Origin: Neomegalonema sp.
GTDB lineage: Bacteria; Pseudomonadota; Alphaproteobacteria; Rhodobacterales; Rhodobacteraceae
Assembly (NCBI RefSeq): GCF_028688855.1
Contig: NZ_JAQTXI010000002.1
Span: 223,979 to 287,978 of the forward strand
Length of the DNA: 64,000 bases
Reading direction: 5' to 3'
In this document: in pieces, positions 9,275-18,105 of the stretch
Numbering within the stretch: the first letter of the stretch is position 1
How the letters are laid out: every line of letters starts with the position of its first letter
Program-made: the position numbers and the translations under genes
The notes under the pieces: model-generated
What the model was told of the DNA's origin: nothing
The model's database searches: none
Seen by the model: the letters and a program-made list of their open reading frames with translations, nothing else

Positions 9275-11515
9275 ATGAACGATCTCGATCCGAGGGCCTT
9301 CGACCTGCCCGCCAGCGGCGCGCCGGTCAATCTCTCCCGACGCGGCTTTCTCGGCGCCTCTCTGGGCGCTCTGGTGCTGGGCGTCTCGCTTCCGGTGAAG
9401 GTTTCGCGCGCTCAGGAGGCGGCGGCCAAGGTCGTCCCCGGAACGCGCTTCCCCGCCTTCCTCGAAATCAATCCGGACGGAAGCGTGCTCTTCCGCTCGC
9501 CCTTCATGGAAGGCGGACAGGGCGTCCACACCGCCTTCGCCCAGATCATCGGCGAAGAGCTGGACGTGGATCCGGCGCGCTTCACGGTGGAGGCGGCGCC
9601 TCCGGGCCCCGACTACCTCGTGGTGATGGGCATGATGCGCATCACGGGCGGCAGCTTCTCGGTGCGGTCGAGCTATCAGACCATGCGCAAGCTCGGCGCC
9701 TCCGGGCGGATGATGCTGCTCCAGGCCGCCGCCCAGAAGCTCGACGCCCCGCTGGAGGAGCTGACCACCGAGCCGGGCGAAGTCGTGCATGCGGCTTCCG
9801 GACGCCGCGTCCCTTACGGCGAGATCGCCGCCGAGGCCGCCGCCCTGCCCATCCCGGAGGAAGCCCCGCTGCGCGACGCAAGCGACTTCCGCTGGATCGG
9901 CAAGCCGGTGGCGCGGCTCGACGCCCATGACAAATCGACCGGCAAGGCCGTCTATGGCATCGACCTGAAGGTCGAGGGCATGTTGCAGGCGGCGGTCGTC
10001 CATGCGCCCCGCCGCGGGCAGGAGCCGGGCGAGATCGCCAACCTCACGGAGGTCGAGGCCATGCCGGGCGTGGTCTCGGTGCACGCCCTGCCGGGGGCGG
10101 TCGCGGTGGTCGCGGATCGCTGGTGGCGGGCGCGCCGCGCCGTCGAGAGCCTTGAGGTTTCATGGAAGGAGCCGGAGGCGGACGCGACGAACGTCATGCC
10201 CGCCGATTTCTCCAGCGAGGGCTTCAAACAGCAGCTGATCGAGACGCCCGGCCCCGGCCTCGTCGCCGAGAACCACGGCGAAGCCGCCACGGCTCTGGAG
10301 AAGGCACCGAAGAAGCTGGAGGCCGTCTATGACGCGCCCTTCCTCGCCCATGGCCAGCTTGAGCCGCCTTCGGCCCTCGCCCGCTGGAACGAGGACGGCA
10401 CGCTCGACCTCTGGACGCCCAATCAGGCGCCCGAGATGTATCAGGCCGCCGTGGCCGCCGAAAACGACCTGAAGCCCGAGCAGGTGCGGATTCATTCGCC
10501 CTTGCTCGGCGGGTTCTTCGGACGCCATTTCCTCTATCACGGCGCGAGCCCCTATCCTCAGGCCATCGCTCTGGCGAAGGCGACGGGGCGTCCGGTCAAG
10601 GTGATCTGGACCCGCGAGGAGGAGTTCCTCCGCGACGCCTTCCGGCCTCTGGCGGTGGCGCGCTTCCGCGCCGGACTCGACGCCGAGGGCCTGCCGGAGG
10701 CCTTCTTCGCGGAGGCCCTCGGCGAGGGTCCGACGGGGCGCTGGTTCGGGCGCAAGCCGGAAGATCCCGATCCTTCCGCCGTGGAGGGCATCGCCGACAA
10801 GCCTTACGCCATCGCCCATCGCCGCGTGGAGCATGTGGTGGTCCCCATTCCGGCGATGATCGGGTGGTGGCGCTCGGTCGGGCATTCGATGAACGACTTC
10901 TTCTACGAAGCCTTCTTCGACGAAATGGCGGCGGCGGGCGGCCATGACCCCTATGAGCTGCGGCTGAAGCTGCTCGCCGACAAGCCCCGCCATAAAGCCC
11001 TTCTGGAGGCGGTGGGCGAATTATCCGGCGGCTGGAAACGCGGCCCCTTCACGGCGGAGGATGGAACCCGCCGCGCCCGGGGCGTGGCCATGGCCTCGCC
11101 CTTCGGCAGCGAGGTCGCCACCATCGCCGAGGTCTCGCTGAAGGACGGCGAAGCGGTGGTTCATGACGTCTGGGTGGCCATAGATCCGGGCAGCATCGTG
11201 AATCCGGCGATCATCGAGGCCCAGGTGAACTCGGCGGTGGCTCTGGGGCTCTCCTCGGCGCTGCTGGAGGAGGTCGTCTATACGGACGGCGAGCCCGAAG
11301 CCCGCAATTTCGACGCCTATCCCATCCTCCCGCCCGAGAAGATGCCGCGCGTCCATGTGCGCATCCTTGAGAGCGGAGCGCCCATGGGCGGCGTCGGCGA
11401 ACCGGGCCTGCCGGGCGTTCCGCCTGCGGTGGTCAACGCCGTCGCGGTGCTGACCGGCGAGCGGATCCGCAGTCTGCCGCTCTCGAAGTTCGACCTGACG
11501 GAAGGCGGCGCCTGA
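9275..11515 (+). CDS. Molybdopterin-binding large subunit of a molybdenum hydroxylase (IorB type), Tat-exported
   Basis: 746 residues. The N-terminus carries a Tat-like signal (SRRGFLGASLGALVLG, then an AQE region), so the enzyme probably works in the periplasm. The body matches the aldehyde-oxidase/xanthine-dehydrogenase molybdopterin fold: GGSFSVRSSYQTMR early, GGFFGRHF in the middle, and the active-site Glu segment MGGVGEPGLPG near the C-terminus. Substrate cannot be read from sequence; the family oxidises aldehydes or N-heterocycles. The small [2Fe-2S] subunit is directly upstream, and XdhC and MocA-like maturation factors lie downstream, so the module is complete apart from the terminal electron acceptor. 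Confidence 0.88.
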   Translation: MNDLDPRAFDLPASGAPVNLSRRGFLGASLGALVLGVSLPVKVSRAQEAAAKVVPGTRFPAFLEINPDGSVLFRSPFMEGGQGVHTAFAQIIGEELDVDPARFTVEAAPPGPDYLVVMGMMRITGGSFSVRSSYQTMRKLGASGRMMLLQAAAQKLDAPLEELTTEPGEVVHAASGRRVPYGEIAAEAAALPIPEEAPLRDASDFRWIGKPVARLDAHDKSTGKAVYGIDLKVEGMLQAAVVHAPRRGQEPGEIANLTEVEAMPGVVSVHALPGAVAVVADRWWRARRAVESLEVSWKEPEADATNVMPADFSSEGFKQQLIETPGPGLVAENHGEAATALEKAPKKLEAVYDAPFLAHGQLEPPSALARWNEDGTLDLWTPNQAPEMYQAAVAAENDLKPEQVRIHSPLLGGFFGRHFLYHGASPYPQAIALAKATGRPVKVIWTREEEFLRDAFRPLAVARFRAGLDAEGLPEAFFAEALGEGPTGRWFGRKPEDPDPSAVEGIADKPYAIAHRRVEHVVVPIPAMIGWWRSVGHSMNDFFYEAFFDEMAAAGGHDPYELRLKLLADKPRHKALLEAVGELSGGWKRGPFTAEDGTRRARGVAMASPFGSEVATIAEVSLKDGEAVVHDVWVAIDPGSIVNPAIIEAQVNSAVALGLSSALLEEVVYTDGEPEARNFDAYPILPPEKMPRVHVRILESGAPMGGVGEPGLPGVPPAVVNAVAVLTGERIRSLPLSKFDLTEGGA

Positions 11516-11517
11516 GT

Positions 11518-11546
11518 CCCGGAGCCCCTCAGGGACTCCGGGTTTT
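11518..11546 (+). terminator. Rho-independent terminator
   Basis: A stem of about 11 bp, interrupted by one G-T type pair (arms near 11518-11528 and 11532-11542), ends in TTTT. It follows the molybdenum-hydroxylase large-subunit stop and separates it from the xdhC-like gene. Confidence 0.7.
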
Positions 11547-11648
11547 CATCTGGTCGCGTCGTCGCGACGCGAAGCCGAAGCGGCTTCGCTGGCCGACGCT
11601 CCGGCGGCCGCCCTGCGCGGGGCGGCCGTTCTTCCCCTCCTCATCTCG

Positions 11649-12617
11649 ATGGCCATGCTCATGCTCTGCGACTGGAAGCTTTCGCCTCTCGCGGCGGAAG
11701 GCCGCCATCCCGCTCTCGAAGATCCCTGGGAGGCCGCCTTGCGCGGCGGTCCCGGGGTGGTCCTCGCCCTGCTGACGGCGACTCAGGGCCCCTCCTATCG
11801 CGATCCGGGCGCGGCCATGGCCATCCTGCCCGACGGGCGTTTCGCCGGAGCCATCACCTCGGGCTGCGTGGAGGCGGACCTGATCCTCCGCGCCGAAGAG
11901 GTCCGCGCGAGCGGAATCCCCCAGCATCTGCGTTATGGGGCGGGCTCGCCCTTCATGGACCTGCGGCTCCCCTGCGGCGGCGCGGTGGAGGTCTCGCTCT
12001 TCCTTCTGCGCGACCGGAGCGCGCTCTTCGATCTGAGCCGCGCCCGCGCCGAACGCCGCGCCGTCGCGCTGGAGGTCTCGCCGCAGGGCGAGCCGAGCCT
12101 CGGTCCCTGGCGTCCGACCGGCCCCGCCGAAGCGGGCTTCGTCCTGGGATTTCCGCCCGCCCTGCGCTTTCTGGTCTTCGGAGCGGGTCCGGAGGCCGCC
12201 GTCTTCGCGCGCCTCTTGCTGAGCCTCGATTACGACCATCTCCTGATCTCGCACGAGGAGGAGAGCCTGAACTCAGCCGCCGCCTTCGGCTGCCGGACGC
12301 GGCCTCTGCGCCGGGCGGAGGAGATCGCGGAGATGGGCCTCGACGCCCGATGCGCGGCGGCGCTCTTCTATCACGACCATGACCACGAGCCCGAGATCCT
12401 CGGCCGCCTGCTGGAGACTCCCGCCTTCTACATCGGGGCTCAGGGCAGCCGCTCCGCCCAGAGGTCGCGGCTCGCCCGACTGACGGAGATGGGCGTTGCC
12501 GACTCCGCCCTGAGCCGTCTGCGCGGCCCCATCGGACTGGTGCCCTCGGCGCGCGATCCGCAGACTCTGGCGATCTCGGTTCTCGCCGAGATTCTGGCGG
12601 CGGCGCCCAAAGCATGA
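11649..12617 (+). CDS. XdhC/CoxF-family molybdoenzyme maturation factor
   Basis: 322 residues in the XdhC family, which inserts sulphurated molybdenum cofactor into hydroxylases of the xanthine dehydrogenase type. Recognisable parts are the N-terminal GPSYRDPGAAMAILPDGRFAG, the ITSGCVEADL segment with its conserved Cys, and a C-terminal Rossmann-like domain ending GAQGSRSAQRSRL. Either ATG 11649 or ATG 11655 could be the start. It overlaps the MocA-like gene by four bases (ATGA), so the two are translationally coupled and probably serve the enzyme at 8812-11515. Confidence 0.85.
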   Translation: MAMLMLCDWKLSPLAAEGRHPALEDPWEAALRGGPGVVLALLTATQGPSYRDPGAAMAILPDGRFAGAITSGCVEADLILRAEEVRASGIPQHLRYGAGSPFMDLRLPCGGAVEVSLFLLRDRSALFDLSRARAERRAVALEVSPQGEPSLGPWRPTGPAEAGFVLGFPPALRFLVFGAGPEAAVFARLLLSLDYDHLLISHEEESLNSAAAFGCRTRPLRRAEEIAEMGLDARCAAALFYHDHDHEPEILGRLLETPAFYIGAQGSRSAQRSRLARLTEMGVADSALSRLRGPIGLVPSARDPQTLAISVLAEILAAAPKA

Positions 12618-13186
12618 AGCCGCCCTTCGGCGTGCTGCTGGCGGCGGGCGCCTCGCGGCGCTTCGGGCCGGAGGACAAGCTCCTTGCGCTCTGGCGGGGG
12701 CGGCCTCTGGTCCTGCGGGCCGCCGAGGCGATGCGGGAGGCCGGATGCGGGAGTCTGGCGGCGGTGGTCTCCTCGCCCGGAGTCGAAGCCGTCCTGCCCG
12801 AGGGCTTCGCGCCGCTGAGGATCGCGCCGGGCCTGCCCATGGCGGATTCTCTGCGAAGGGCGGTTCTGGCCGCGCAGGAGGCGGGCGCCGGAAGCCTGCT
12901 GATCTGTCTGGGCGACATGCCGGGAATCTCCGGCGAGACCCTGCGGCGGCTGATCTCCGGCGCGGAGGGCCGGACGCGGGCCTGCGTCCGTGCAGGGGTC
13001 CGCTCGCCGCCCGCGCTGCTGGCCTCCGCCGATTTCGCGGCGGCGCTCCGGGCGGAGGGCGACCAGGGCGCGCGGGAGGTCCTGCGGGGGCTCGCGCCGG
13101 AGGATCTCCTCGCCCTGACGCCGGAGGAGGCCGCCGACGTCGACCTCCCCGGGGATCTGGCTCTTTCTCAGCGCCCCAGATTGTAG
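12614..13186 (+). CDS. MocA/MobA-like nucleotidyltransferase (molybdenum cofactor cytidylyltransferase type)
   Basis: 190 residues with the nucleotidyltransferase signature LLAAGASRRFGPEDKLL at the N-terminus and the metal-binding LICLGDMPGIS. Members activate molybdopterin with CTP to make the dinucleotide form used by xanthine-dehydrogenase-family enzymes; MobA makes the GTP version for other enzymes. The XdhC partner and hydroxylase genes upstream favour the MocA role. The start overlaps xdhC by four bases. The 3' end overlaps the convergent peroxidase-like gene by 19 bases. Confidence 0.8.
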   Translation: MKPPFGVLLAAGASRRFGPEDKLLALWRGRPLVLRAAEAMREAGCGSLAAVVSSPGVEAVLPEGFAPLRIAPGLPMADSLRRAVLAAQEAGAGSLLICLGDMPGISGETLRRLISGAEGRTRACVRAGVRSPPALLASADFAAALRAEGDQGAREVLRGLAPEDLLALTPEEAADVDLPGDLALSQRPRL

Positions 13187-13740
13187 AATTCGGGATTGGG
13201 CCGGATGTCGGCGACGTTGGCCAGCCGGTTGGACATCGCGAAGAAGGCCACGATGGAGACGACGTCCCAAAGATCATCTTGTGAAAACCCATGCGCCGCC
13301 AGAGCCTGAAGGTCGGAGTCTTCGACGGCGGCGGCCTCCTGCGAGGCCTTCATGGCGAAGTCCAGCAGGGCGCGCTGACGCGGCGTGATCTCGGCCTTGC
13401 GGTAATTGGCGGAGATCTGGTCGGCGATCTGCGGATTCTTCGCCCGGATCCTCAGGATCGCCCCATGGGCCACGACGCAATACTGGCATTGATTCGCCGC
13501 CGAAGTCGCCACCACGATCATTTCGCGCTCGGCCTTGGTCAGCCCGCCGGGCTTGTCCATCAGGGCGTCGTGATAGGCGAAGAAGGCGCGGAACTCCTCG
13601 GGCCGATGCGCCAGAGCCAGAAAGATGTTCGGAATGAAGCCGGATTTCTCCTGGACGGCCAGAATGCGGCTGCGGACGTCCTCGGGGAGCGCCTCCAGAT
13701 CGGGGACGGGAAAACGGCTGACGGGCGCGGCTTGAGACAT
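13168..13740 (-). CDS. AhpD-like peroxidase-related enzyme (carboxymuconolactone decarboxylase fold)
   Basis: 190 residues. The AhpD-type redox pair is in CQYCVVAHGAILR, and the flanking text (GFIPNIFLALAHRPE, LTKAEREMIVV, PRQRALLDFAMK, SNRLANVADIRPNPEFYNLGR) is typical of the 'uncharacterized peroxidase-related' group. It probably reduces peroxides using the CxxC pair and a thiol donor. The start is the ATG at 13740 with GGAGG 6 bases upstream; a longer open frame exists on this strand further upstream but only this segment looks like protein. Its 3' end overlaps the MocA-like gene tail to tail. Confidence 0.85.
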   Translation of the reverse strand: MSQAAPVSRFPVPDLEALPEDVRSRILAVQEKSGFIPNIFLALAHRPEEFRAFFAYHDALMDKPGGLTKAEREMIVVATSAANQCQYCVVAHGAILRIRAKNPQIADQISANYRKAEITPRQRALLDFAMKASQEAAAVEDSDLQALAAHGFSQDDLWDVVSIVAFFAMSNRLANVADIRPNPEFYNLGR

Positions 13741-13953
13741 GACGATCCTCCGGAGCTTCCTGCGTTCCGGCGAGCATAGGGCCTTTTCGCTCCGGCGGAA
13801 GCCTGCGCTCCGGGGAGAACTCCCGCCGCCGCCGCAACGCCGGGTCGAGGCTTGACCGGAGCTCCATCCCTGCCGGATAGCTTGAAGGGAGGTTCGCCGG
13901 GAATCCCGCCCGGACCCGGAACGGACCTCCGGACGCGCAAGGAGGGAACGGAC

Positions 13954-15906
13954 ATGACCGAAATGCGGTATTGCGATCTGGTGATGAAGGGCGGAGTCGC
14001 TAGCGGCGTCGTCTATCCCCATGCGGTCCTCGAACTGGCGAAGGGGTTCCGGTTCAAGAGCATCGGCGGCACCTCCGCCGGAGCCATCGCGGCGGCGGCC
14101 ACCGCGGCGGCGGCGCTCGGAGACCGGAGGCTCGCCGCAGGCAAGTCGGGAGAGGCGGCCGGGAGTCCGGGGCCGGTCCCGCTCGGCTTCAAGGGCCTGG
14201 AGGAGGCCGCCGGACGGCTCTCCGGGAAAGGCTTCCTGCTCGATCTGTTCCAGCCCGCCCGCAGCCTCGGCCCCGCCTTCCGGCTGATCGTCGCGCTGAT
14301 CGGCGAGAAGAGCGCCACCCGCAGGATTCTGGCCGGCCTTCTGCTGCCTCTCGTCCTGGCGCCGCTGGAGGGGCTGACGCTGCTCTGCGCCTTCCTCGCG
14401 ACCGGGTTTCTGGCGGCCGGAGCGCCGGGTTTGGTCGCGGCGGCCTTTCCCTCCCTGCTCTGCGCCTATTGCGGAGCGGCGGTCTTCGGGCTTCTGCGGG
14501 CGGCGCGGATCCTGCGGGGCAATCTGCTCGGGCTCTGCTCGGGGCTGCGCGCGCCGGGAGACGCCCGGCCCGCCCTGACCGAATGGATGCACGAGGTGCT
14601 CCAGGAGCTTTCCGGCCAGCCTCCCGGGAAGCCGCTCGTCTTCGGCGATCTCTGGAGCGCGCCCCCCTATCCGGACGAAGAGGAGGAGCAGGGGAAGAAG
14701 GACAGGATCACGCTCCAGATGATCACCACCAGCGTCTCCCATCTGGAGCCGCGCACCCTCCCCCTCCAGGAGGCGAATTTCTGGTTCCGGCGCAAGGAGT
14801 TCGACAGGCTCTTCCCGGCCTCCGTCGTCGACTGGATGGTCGAGCGGGCGGGCGATCCCCTGCTCTGCGAGGGCGAGACCTATCACCGCTTTCCCTGCGG
14901 CGACCGGACGCCGGTCCTCGTGGCGATGCGGATGAGCCTGAGCTATCCGCTGCTGCTGAGCGCGGTGCCGCTGCACGAGCAGGTCGCGCCTCCGGAGGCC
15001 CAGACCGCCGCGCAGAGGCCTCCGCCGGCTCCCGAGGCGCCGCCCCGCGCCTCCGGAGGCGACGCGGCGGGCCCCTCGCTGACCGAGAGCATGGAAGGCC
15101 TCGCCACGGGCGGCGAAGAGCCCGTCGCGCCGCGCGCCGCGCAGCTCCGGCCCTGCTGGTTCACCGACGGCGGCGTCTCCAGCAATTTCCCGATCCATCT
15201 CTTCGACGCGCCCCTGCCCTCCAGGCCGACCTTCGCCATCAACCTCGTCTATCACAAGACCGACGACGGCCCCCATCCCACGCCCCGCTCCGACCTGCCG
15301 GAGGACAAGGCGGCGGCGGCGGTCCTCCTGCCCCAGCCCGAGGAATCCGGCAGAAGGCCCGCCTATCGCCCCATCGGACACGCCAGCGCGCTGGTCGAGA
15401 TCGGAACCTTCCTCGCCAGCGGCTTCGAGACCATGCGCACCTGGCGCGATCTGCTCCAGGCGCGGGCCTCGGGGCAACATGACCGCACCGTCCAGATCCT
15501 GCTCGAAGCGGGGGAAGGCGGCCTGAACCTCGACATGCCGCAGGAGGATCTGGATCGCGTGGCGCTGAAGGGGAGCCTCGCGGGCAGACGCCTGCGCGAC
15601 GATTTCTCCTTCCCGAAGCACCGCTGGATCAGATGGCGCAATTTCGCCTCGGCCCTGCAGCGCCAGACGATCCGGATCGCGGAGGGCGCGGCTCAGGCGC
15701 CCGCCCCGCTGGAGCCGCAGAGCTCGCGGCGCGGGCGGCCTCCGGTCCCGGTGCATCCCTTCGGGAGCCCCGAAGCGGCGGAGGCCTCCCGGGAGCTGCT
15801 GGATCATCTGATCGCTCAAGGCGGGATCTGGGCGGAGCGCGGCCCCGATCTCGACGCGGGCGCGCCCCTGCCCCTGCAGCACATGAAGATCGTCCAGACC
15901 TTCTGA
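13954..15906 (+). CDS. Patatin-like phospholipase with membrane segments
   Basis: 650 residues from ATG 13954, which has AAGGAGGG upstream. The patatin oxyanion loop is KGGVASGVVYP (residues ~11-21), the nucleophile elbow is GGTSAGA (~36-42), and the partner Asp is in the late FTDGGVSSNFP. Between them lies an insertion of about 60 hydrophobic residues (from LLLPLVLAPLEG to CGAAVFGLL), predicted to form two or three membrane helices. It likely hydrolyses phospholipid acyl esters at the membrane. It stands alone between a convergent peroxidase and the repeat-peptide cluster, 225 bp upstream of that precursor. No cyclase or other CBASS partner is nearby, so a defence role is not supported. Confidence 0.82.
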   Translation: MTEMRYCDLVMKGGVASGVVYPHAVLELAKGFRFKSIGGTSAGAIAAAATAAAALGDRRLAAGKSGEAAGSPGPVPLGFKGLEEAAGRLSGKGFLLDLFQPARSLGPAFRLIVALIGEKSATRRILAGLLLPLVLAPLEGLTLLCAFLATGFLAAGAPGLVAAAFPSLLCAYCGAAVFGLLRAARILRGNLLGLCSGLRAPGDARPALTEWMHEVLQELSGQPPGKPLVFGDLWSAPPYPDEEEEQGKKDRITLQMITTSVSHLEPRTLPLQEANFWFRRKEFDRLFPASVVDWMVERAGDPLLCEGETYHRFPCGDRTPVLVAMRMSLSYPLLLSAVPLHEQVAPPEAQTAAQRPPPAPEAPPRASGGDAAGPSLTESMEGLATGGEEPVAPRAAQLRPCWFTDGGVSSNFPIHLFDAPLPSRPTFAINLVYHKTDDGPHPTPRSDLPEDKAAAAVLLPQPEESGRRPAYRPIGHASALVEIGTFLASGFETMRTWRDLLQARASGQHDRTVQILLEAGEGGLNLDMPQEDLDRVALKGSLAGRRLRDDFSFPKHRWIRWRNFASALQRQTIRIAEGAAQAPAPLEPQSSRRGRPPVPVHPFGSPEAAEASRELLDHLIAQGGIWAERGPDLDAGAPLPLQHMKIVQTF

Positions 15907-16131
15907 AGCCGCCTGAAGCCGCTTGCCGGAGCCGCGCCGGAGACGAGACGTCCCCCCTCGGACAAACAAGGCGACCAGGGCGCCGACAGCCATATTTCCG
16001 CCTCAAGATCGCGTGAGACTTGCATTCACGAACGAGAGATCGCCTGTCGGCGTACAAGACTCCTCGTTGTCCGGAGCGTGGTCTGACATGCCTGCAGAAG
16101 CGACCTCCCGCCGTATGAGCATGAGGACGCC

Positions 16132-16860
16132 ATGAAAGACGAATTCAAACCATTGCTGCTCGCCGTGGGGGCCCTGCTCACGCAGCTCGGCTCTCCGACC
16201 GCGACCCAGGCCGCCCCGACTCCCGAGGCCGCCGCAGAGACCTTCGCGGAGCCCGCCGCCCTCCGGGCGACGGCCGCCGCGACGCCCGGTCTTCGGGCCA
16301 CGGCTCCCGTCCGCACCGCCCAGGCGGGCGCGACGCCCTTCCAGGGCCGTCCGCTGTTCCTGCCCCAGCAGGTCCAGCCCGGCCAGATCCTGGGCGCGCA
16401 TGCGAACTCCGGCCCGACCGGACACGCCAACGTGCCCGGACACGCCAATTTCAGCCGCGAACAGATGCAGGGGCAGTTCCTGGATCCGCGTGTGAATCCC
16501 GGCGGCTTCACGGGCGCGCATGCGAATTCCGGCCCGACCGGACACGCCAATGTGCCCGGACACGCCAACTTCAATCAGCAGATGCAGGGGCAGTTCCTGG
16601 ATCCGCGCGTGAGTCCCGGCGGATTCGCGGGCCAGCATGCGAACTCCGGCCCGGCGGGACACGCCAACGTGCCCGGACACGCCAACTTCAACCGCGAGAT
16701 CATCAATCCGCAGTTCACGCCCCAGATCAATCCGGGCGTGTTCCAGGGCGCGCATGTGAACTCGGGGCCGACCGGCCACGCCAACACCGGCGGCCACGCC
16801 AACTTCAACCGCGAGACCGTCAATCCGCAGATCAATCCGGGCCTGCTCTTCAGGCGCTGA
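16132..16860 (+). CDS. Putative RiPP-type precursor: exported repeat protein with four triple-HAN blocks
   Basis: 242 residues. Residues 1-28 look like a Sec-type signal (Lys residues, a hydrophobic PLLLAVGALLTQLG core, then an ATQA-AP cleavage-like site). Residues ~29-85 are Ala/Pro-rich. From 90 the sequence is four blocks of HANSGPTGHANVPGHANF type at 90-107, 130-147, 169-186 and 208-225, spaced 39-40 residues and linked by Gln/Pro/Asn-rich segments containing QGQFLDPRV or NPQINPG. There are 12 His-x-Asn triplets, all HAN except one HVN, and no Cys. A radical SAM maturase, two putative oxygenases and a Cys-rich protein follow on the same strand, so I infer that His/Asn or neighbouring side chains are modified. 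Signal-like leaders with repeats also occur in GrrA/OscA and HxsA peptides, but this repeat differs from both. Confidence 0.75.
   Translation: MKDEFKPLLLAVGALLTQLGSPTATQAAPTPEAAAETFAEPAALRATAAATPGLRATAPVRTAQAGATPFQGRPLFLPQQVQPGQILGAHANSGPTGHANVPGHANFSREQMQGQFLDPRVNPGGFTGAHANSGPTGHANVPGHANFNQQMQGQFLDPRVSPGGFAGQHANSGPAGHANVPGHANFNREIINPQFTPQINPGVFQGAHVNSGPTGHANTGGHANFNRETVNPQINPGLLFRR
16399..16806 (+). repeat. Four tandem 54-bp blocks (117-120 bp period) in the precursor gene
   Basis: Blocks at 16399-16452, 16519-16572, 16636-16689 and 16753-16806 encode the 18-residue triple-HAN unit. DNA identity between blocks is high, most strikingly between the first two, which suggests expansion by duplication followed by drift. 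The fourth block has diverged most (HVN for the first HAN, NTG for NVPG). Confidence 0.9.
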
Positions 16861-16896
16861 GCGTCCGGCCGGGCTCCCGGCGGAAGGAGGCCGTTC

Positions 16897-18045
16897 ATGA
16901 TCGACCCCTCCCGGCGCGCCGCCAGACGGCGCGAGATCTTCGCGGATCTGCTGATCCGTCTGCGCGCCTACCGGATGGATCCGGCCGTCCGGAGGCGGAT
17001 CCTGACCGAGCCTCTCGCCGCCTTCGGACTGGCCGAGGGCGCGGCCTCTCCTCCCCTCCTCGCCGAGGGCGGAAGACGCGCTCCGCCCGAAGCCTTCGGC
17101 CAGGCCGTCACCGGCGCCCTGCTCTTCGGAGAGGAGGGCGCGGGTCCGGAGGGCGGTCCTCCGCCGCCCCTCGAGGCCCGGCTGACCGCCTCGGGGCTGC
17201 GTCCGGCGTCCCTGCTGCACGGTCCGGAGCCTCAACTCGCCGCCTGGCTGCGCTGGGCGGAGGATCGCGGACTCTGGGGGCTGCTCTCCGCGCTGGAGTG
17301 GCGCAAGGCGGAGGACGAAGGCAAGGGCGGCTACAGCAACCTCGCCCCGGCTCCGACTCCCGCCCGCCCCGGCTCCGGCTCCGGCGCGATGCGCAGCCTC
17401 CTGATCGCGCCCGACAAGGACAGGGCCCTGCTCGGCTGGATGGCCGTGGCTCTGGGCTGGGATTCCGTCGTGGGCGAGGTCCTCGGCTTTCCACCCTGCT
17501 GCCGCGCCTTCTTCGAGGCGAATTGGCCCAAGGCCGCCGCCGAGCGTCAGGGCGATCTCGCGCCGCTGGTTCTGGAGGCGACCCAGGCCGCCGGACTCTC
17601 CGGCCCCTATGACTGGCGGCTGAATCTCTTCGCGCGCTATTTCGGCGCCGAGATCCTGAGTCATTTCCCCTGCCGCTGCGCTTGCGCCGCTTCTCTGGCT
17701 CAGGCGCGGCGGCTGGAGGCGGGGCTTCGCCTCCTCGATCCGGAGCGCGCCGCCCGGACCCGCAGCCTGATGCGCGGCCTGGTCCTCTATTCGGAGCGGG
17801 GCGGCGTGGCTCTGGCGCCGGAGGGCCGGCTCGGGGCTTCGGGAATCGAGGCGCCGCAGGGCTGGCTGCTCTCCGATCCGCAAGGGCCTCTGGGGCGGGC
17901 GCTGGCCTCCGGAGAAACGCCCCAGCCCGAGGCGGGCGGAAAGGCCCGGTTCGCCGGGACGGACCTCCTCTGCGACCTCGCCGATTTCAGCGCCGACGGA
18001 CTCGAAGCTCCCGCAGAGCTTCCGGAAAGGGCCATGGCCCCATGA
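16897..18045 (+). CDS. Cys-rich DUF483-like protein of the repeat-peptide cluster
   Basis: 382 residues, no assigned function. The central segment GFPPCCRAFFEANW (CC at 201-202) and the later SHFPCRCACAA (Cys 259, 261, 263) resemble the GYPxCC...HxPCxxxC pattern of DUF483-type proteins; that assignment is tentative. The Cys spacing suggests a bound metal or cluster. The N-terminal 80 residues are Arg/Ala-rich and the middle contains a Pro/Gly linker (PAPTPARPGSGSG). It sits between the precursor (36 bp upstream) and the radical SAM gene (60 bp downstream) with GGAAGGAGG before its ATG, so it is very likely expressed with them, perhaps as a chaperone, cofactor supplier or extra modifying enzyme. 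Confidence 0.6.
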   Translation: MIDPSRRAARRREIFADLLIRLRAYRMDPAVRRRILTEPLAAFGLAEGAASPPLLAEGGRRAPPEAFGQAVTGALLFGEEGAGPEGGPPPPLEARLTASGLRPASLLHGPEPQLAAWLRWAEDRGLWGLLSALEWRKAEDEGKGGYSNLAPAPTPARPGSGSGAMRSLLIAPDKDRALLGWMAVALGWDSVVGEVLGFPPCCRAFFEANWPKAAAERQGDLAPLVLEATQAAGLSGPYDWRLNLFARYFGAEILSHFPCRCACAASLAQARRLEAGLRLLDPERAARTRSLMRGLVLYSERGGVALAPEGRLGASGIEAPQGWLLSDPQGPLGRALASGETPQPEAGGKARFAGTDLLCDLADFSADGLEAPAELPERAMAP

Positions 18046-18105
18046 TCCCCGGCTGACGCCGCCTGCGGCCCGACCCGGGCCGCGCCTTTCACAGGAGACC
18101 GGACG

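Noticed and set aside
13954..15906. Patatin-like protein as a CBASS effector
   Set aside because: No cyclase (CD-NTase), ubiquitin-like or Cap gene is next to it, and it has an extra membrane region.
13741..15993. Long minus-strand frame upstream of the AhpD-like gene
   Set aside because: Only the last ~190 codons look like protein; the part further upstream is antisense to the patatin-like gene, and the strong ribosome-binding site is at 13740.
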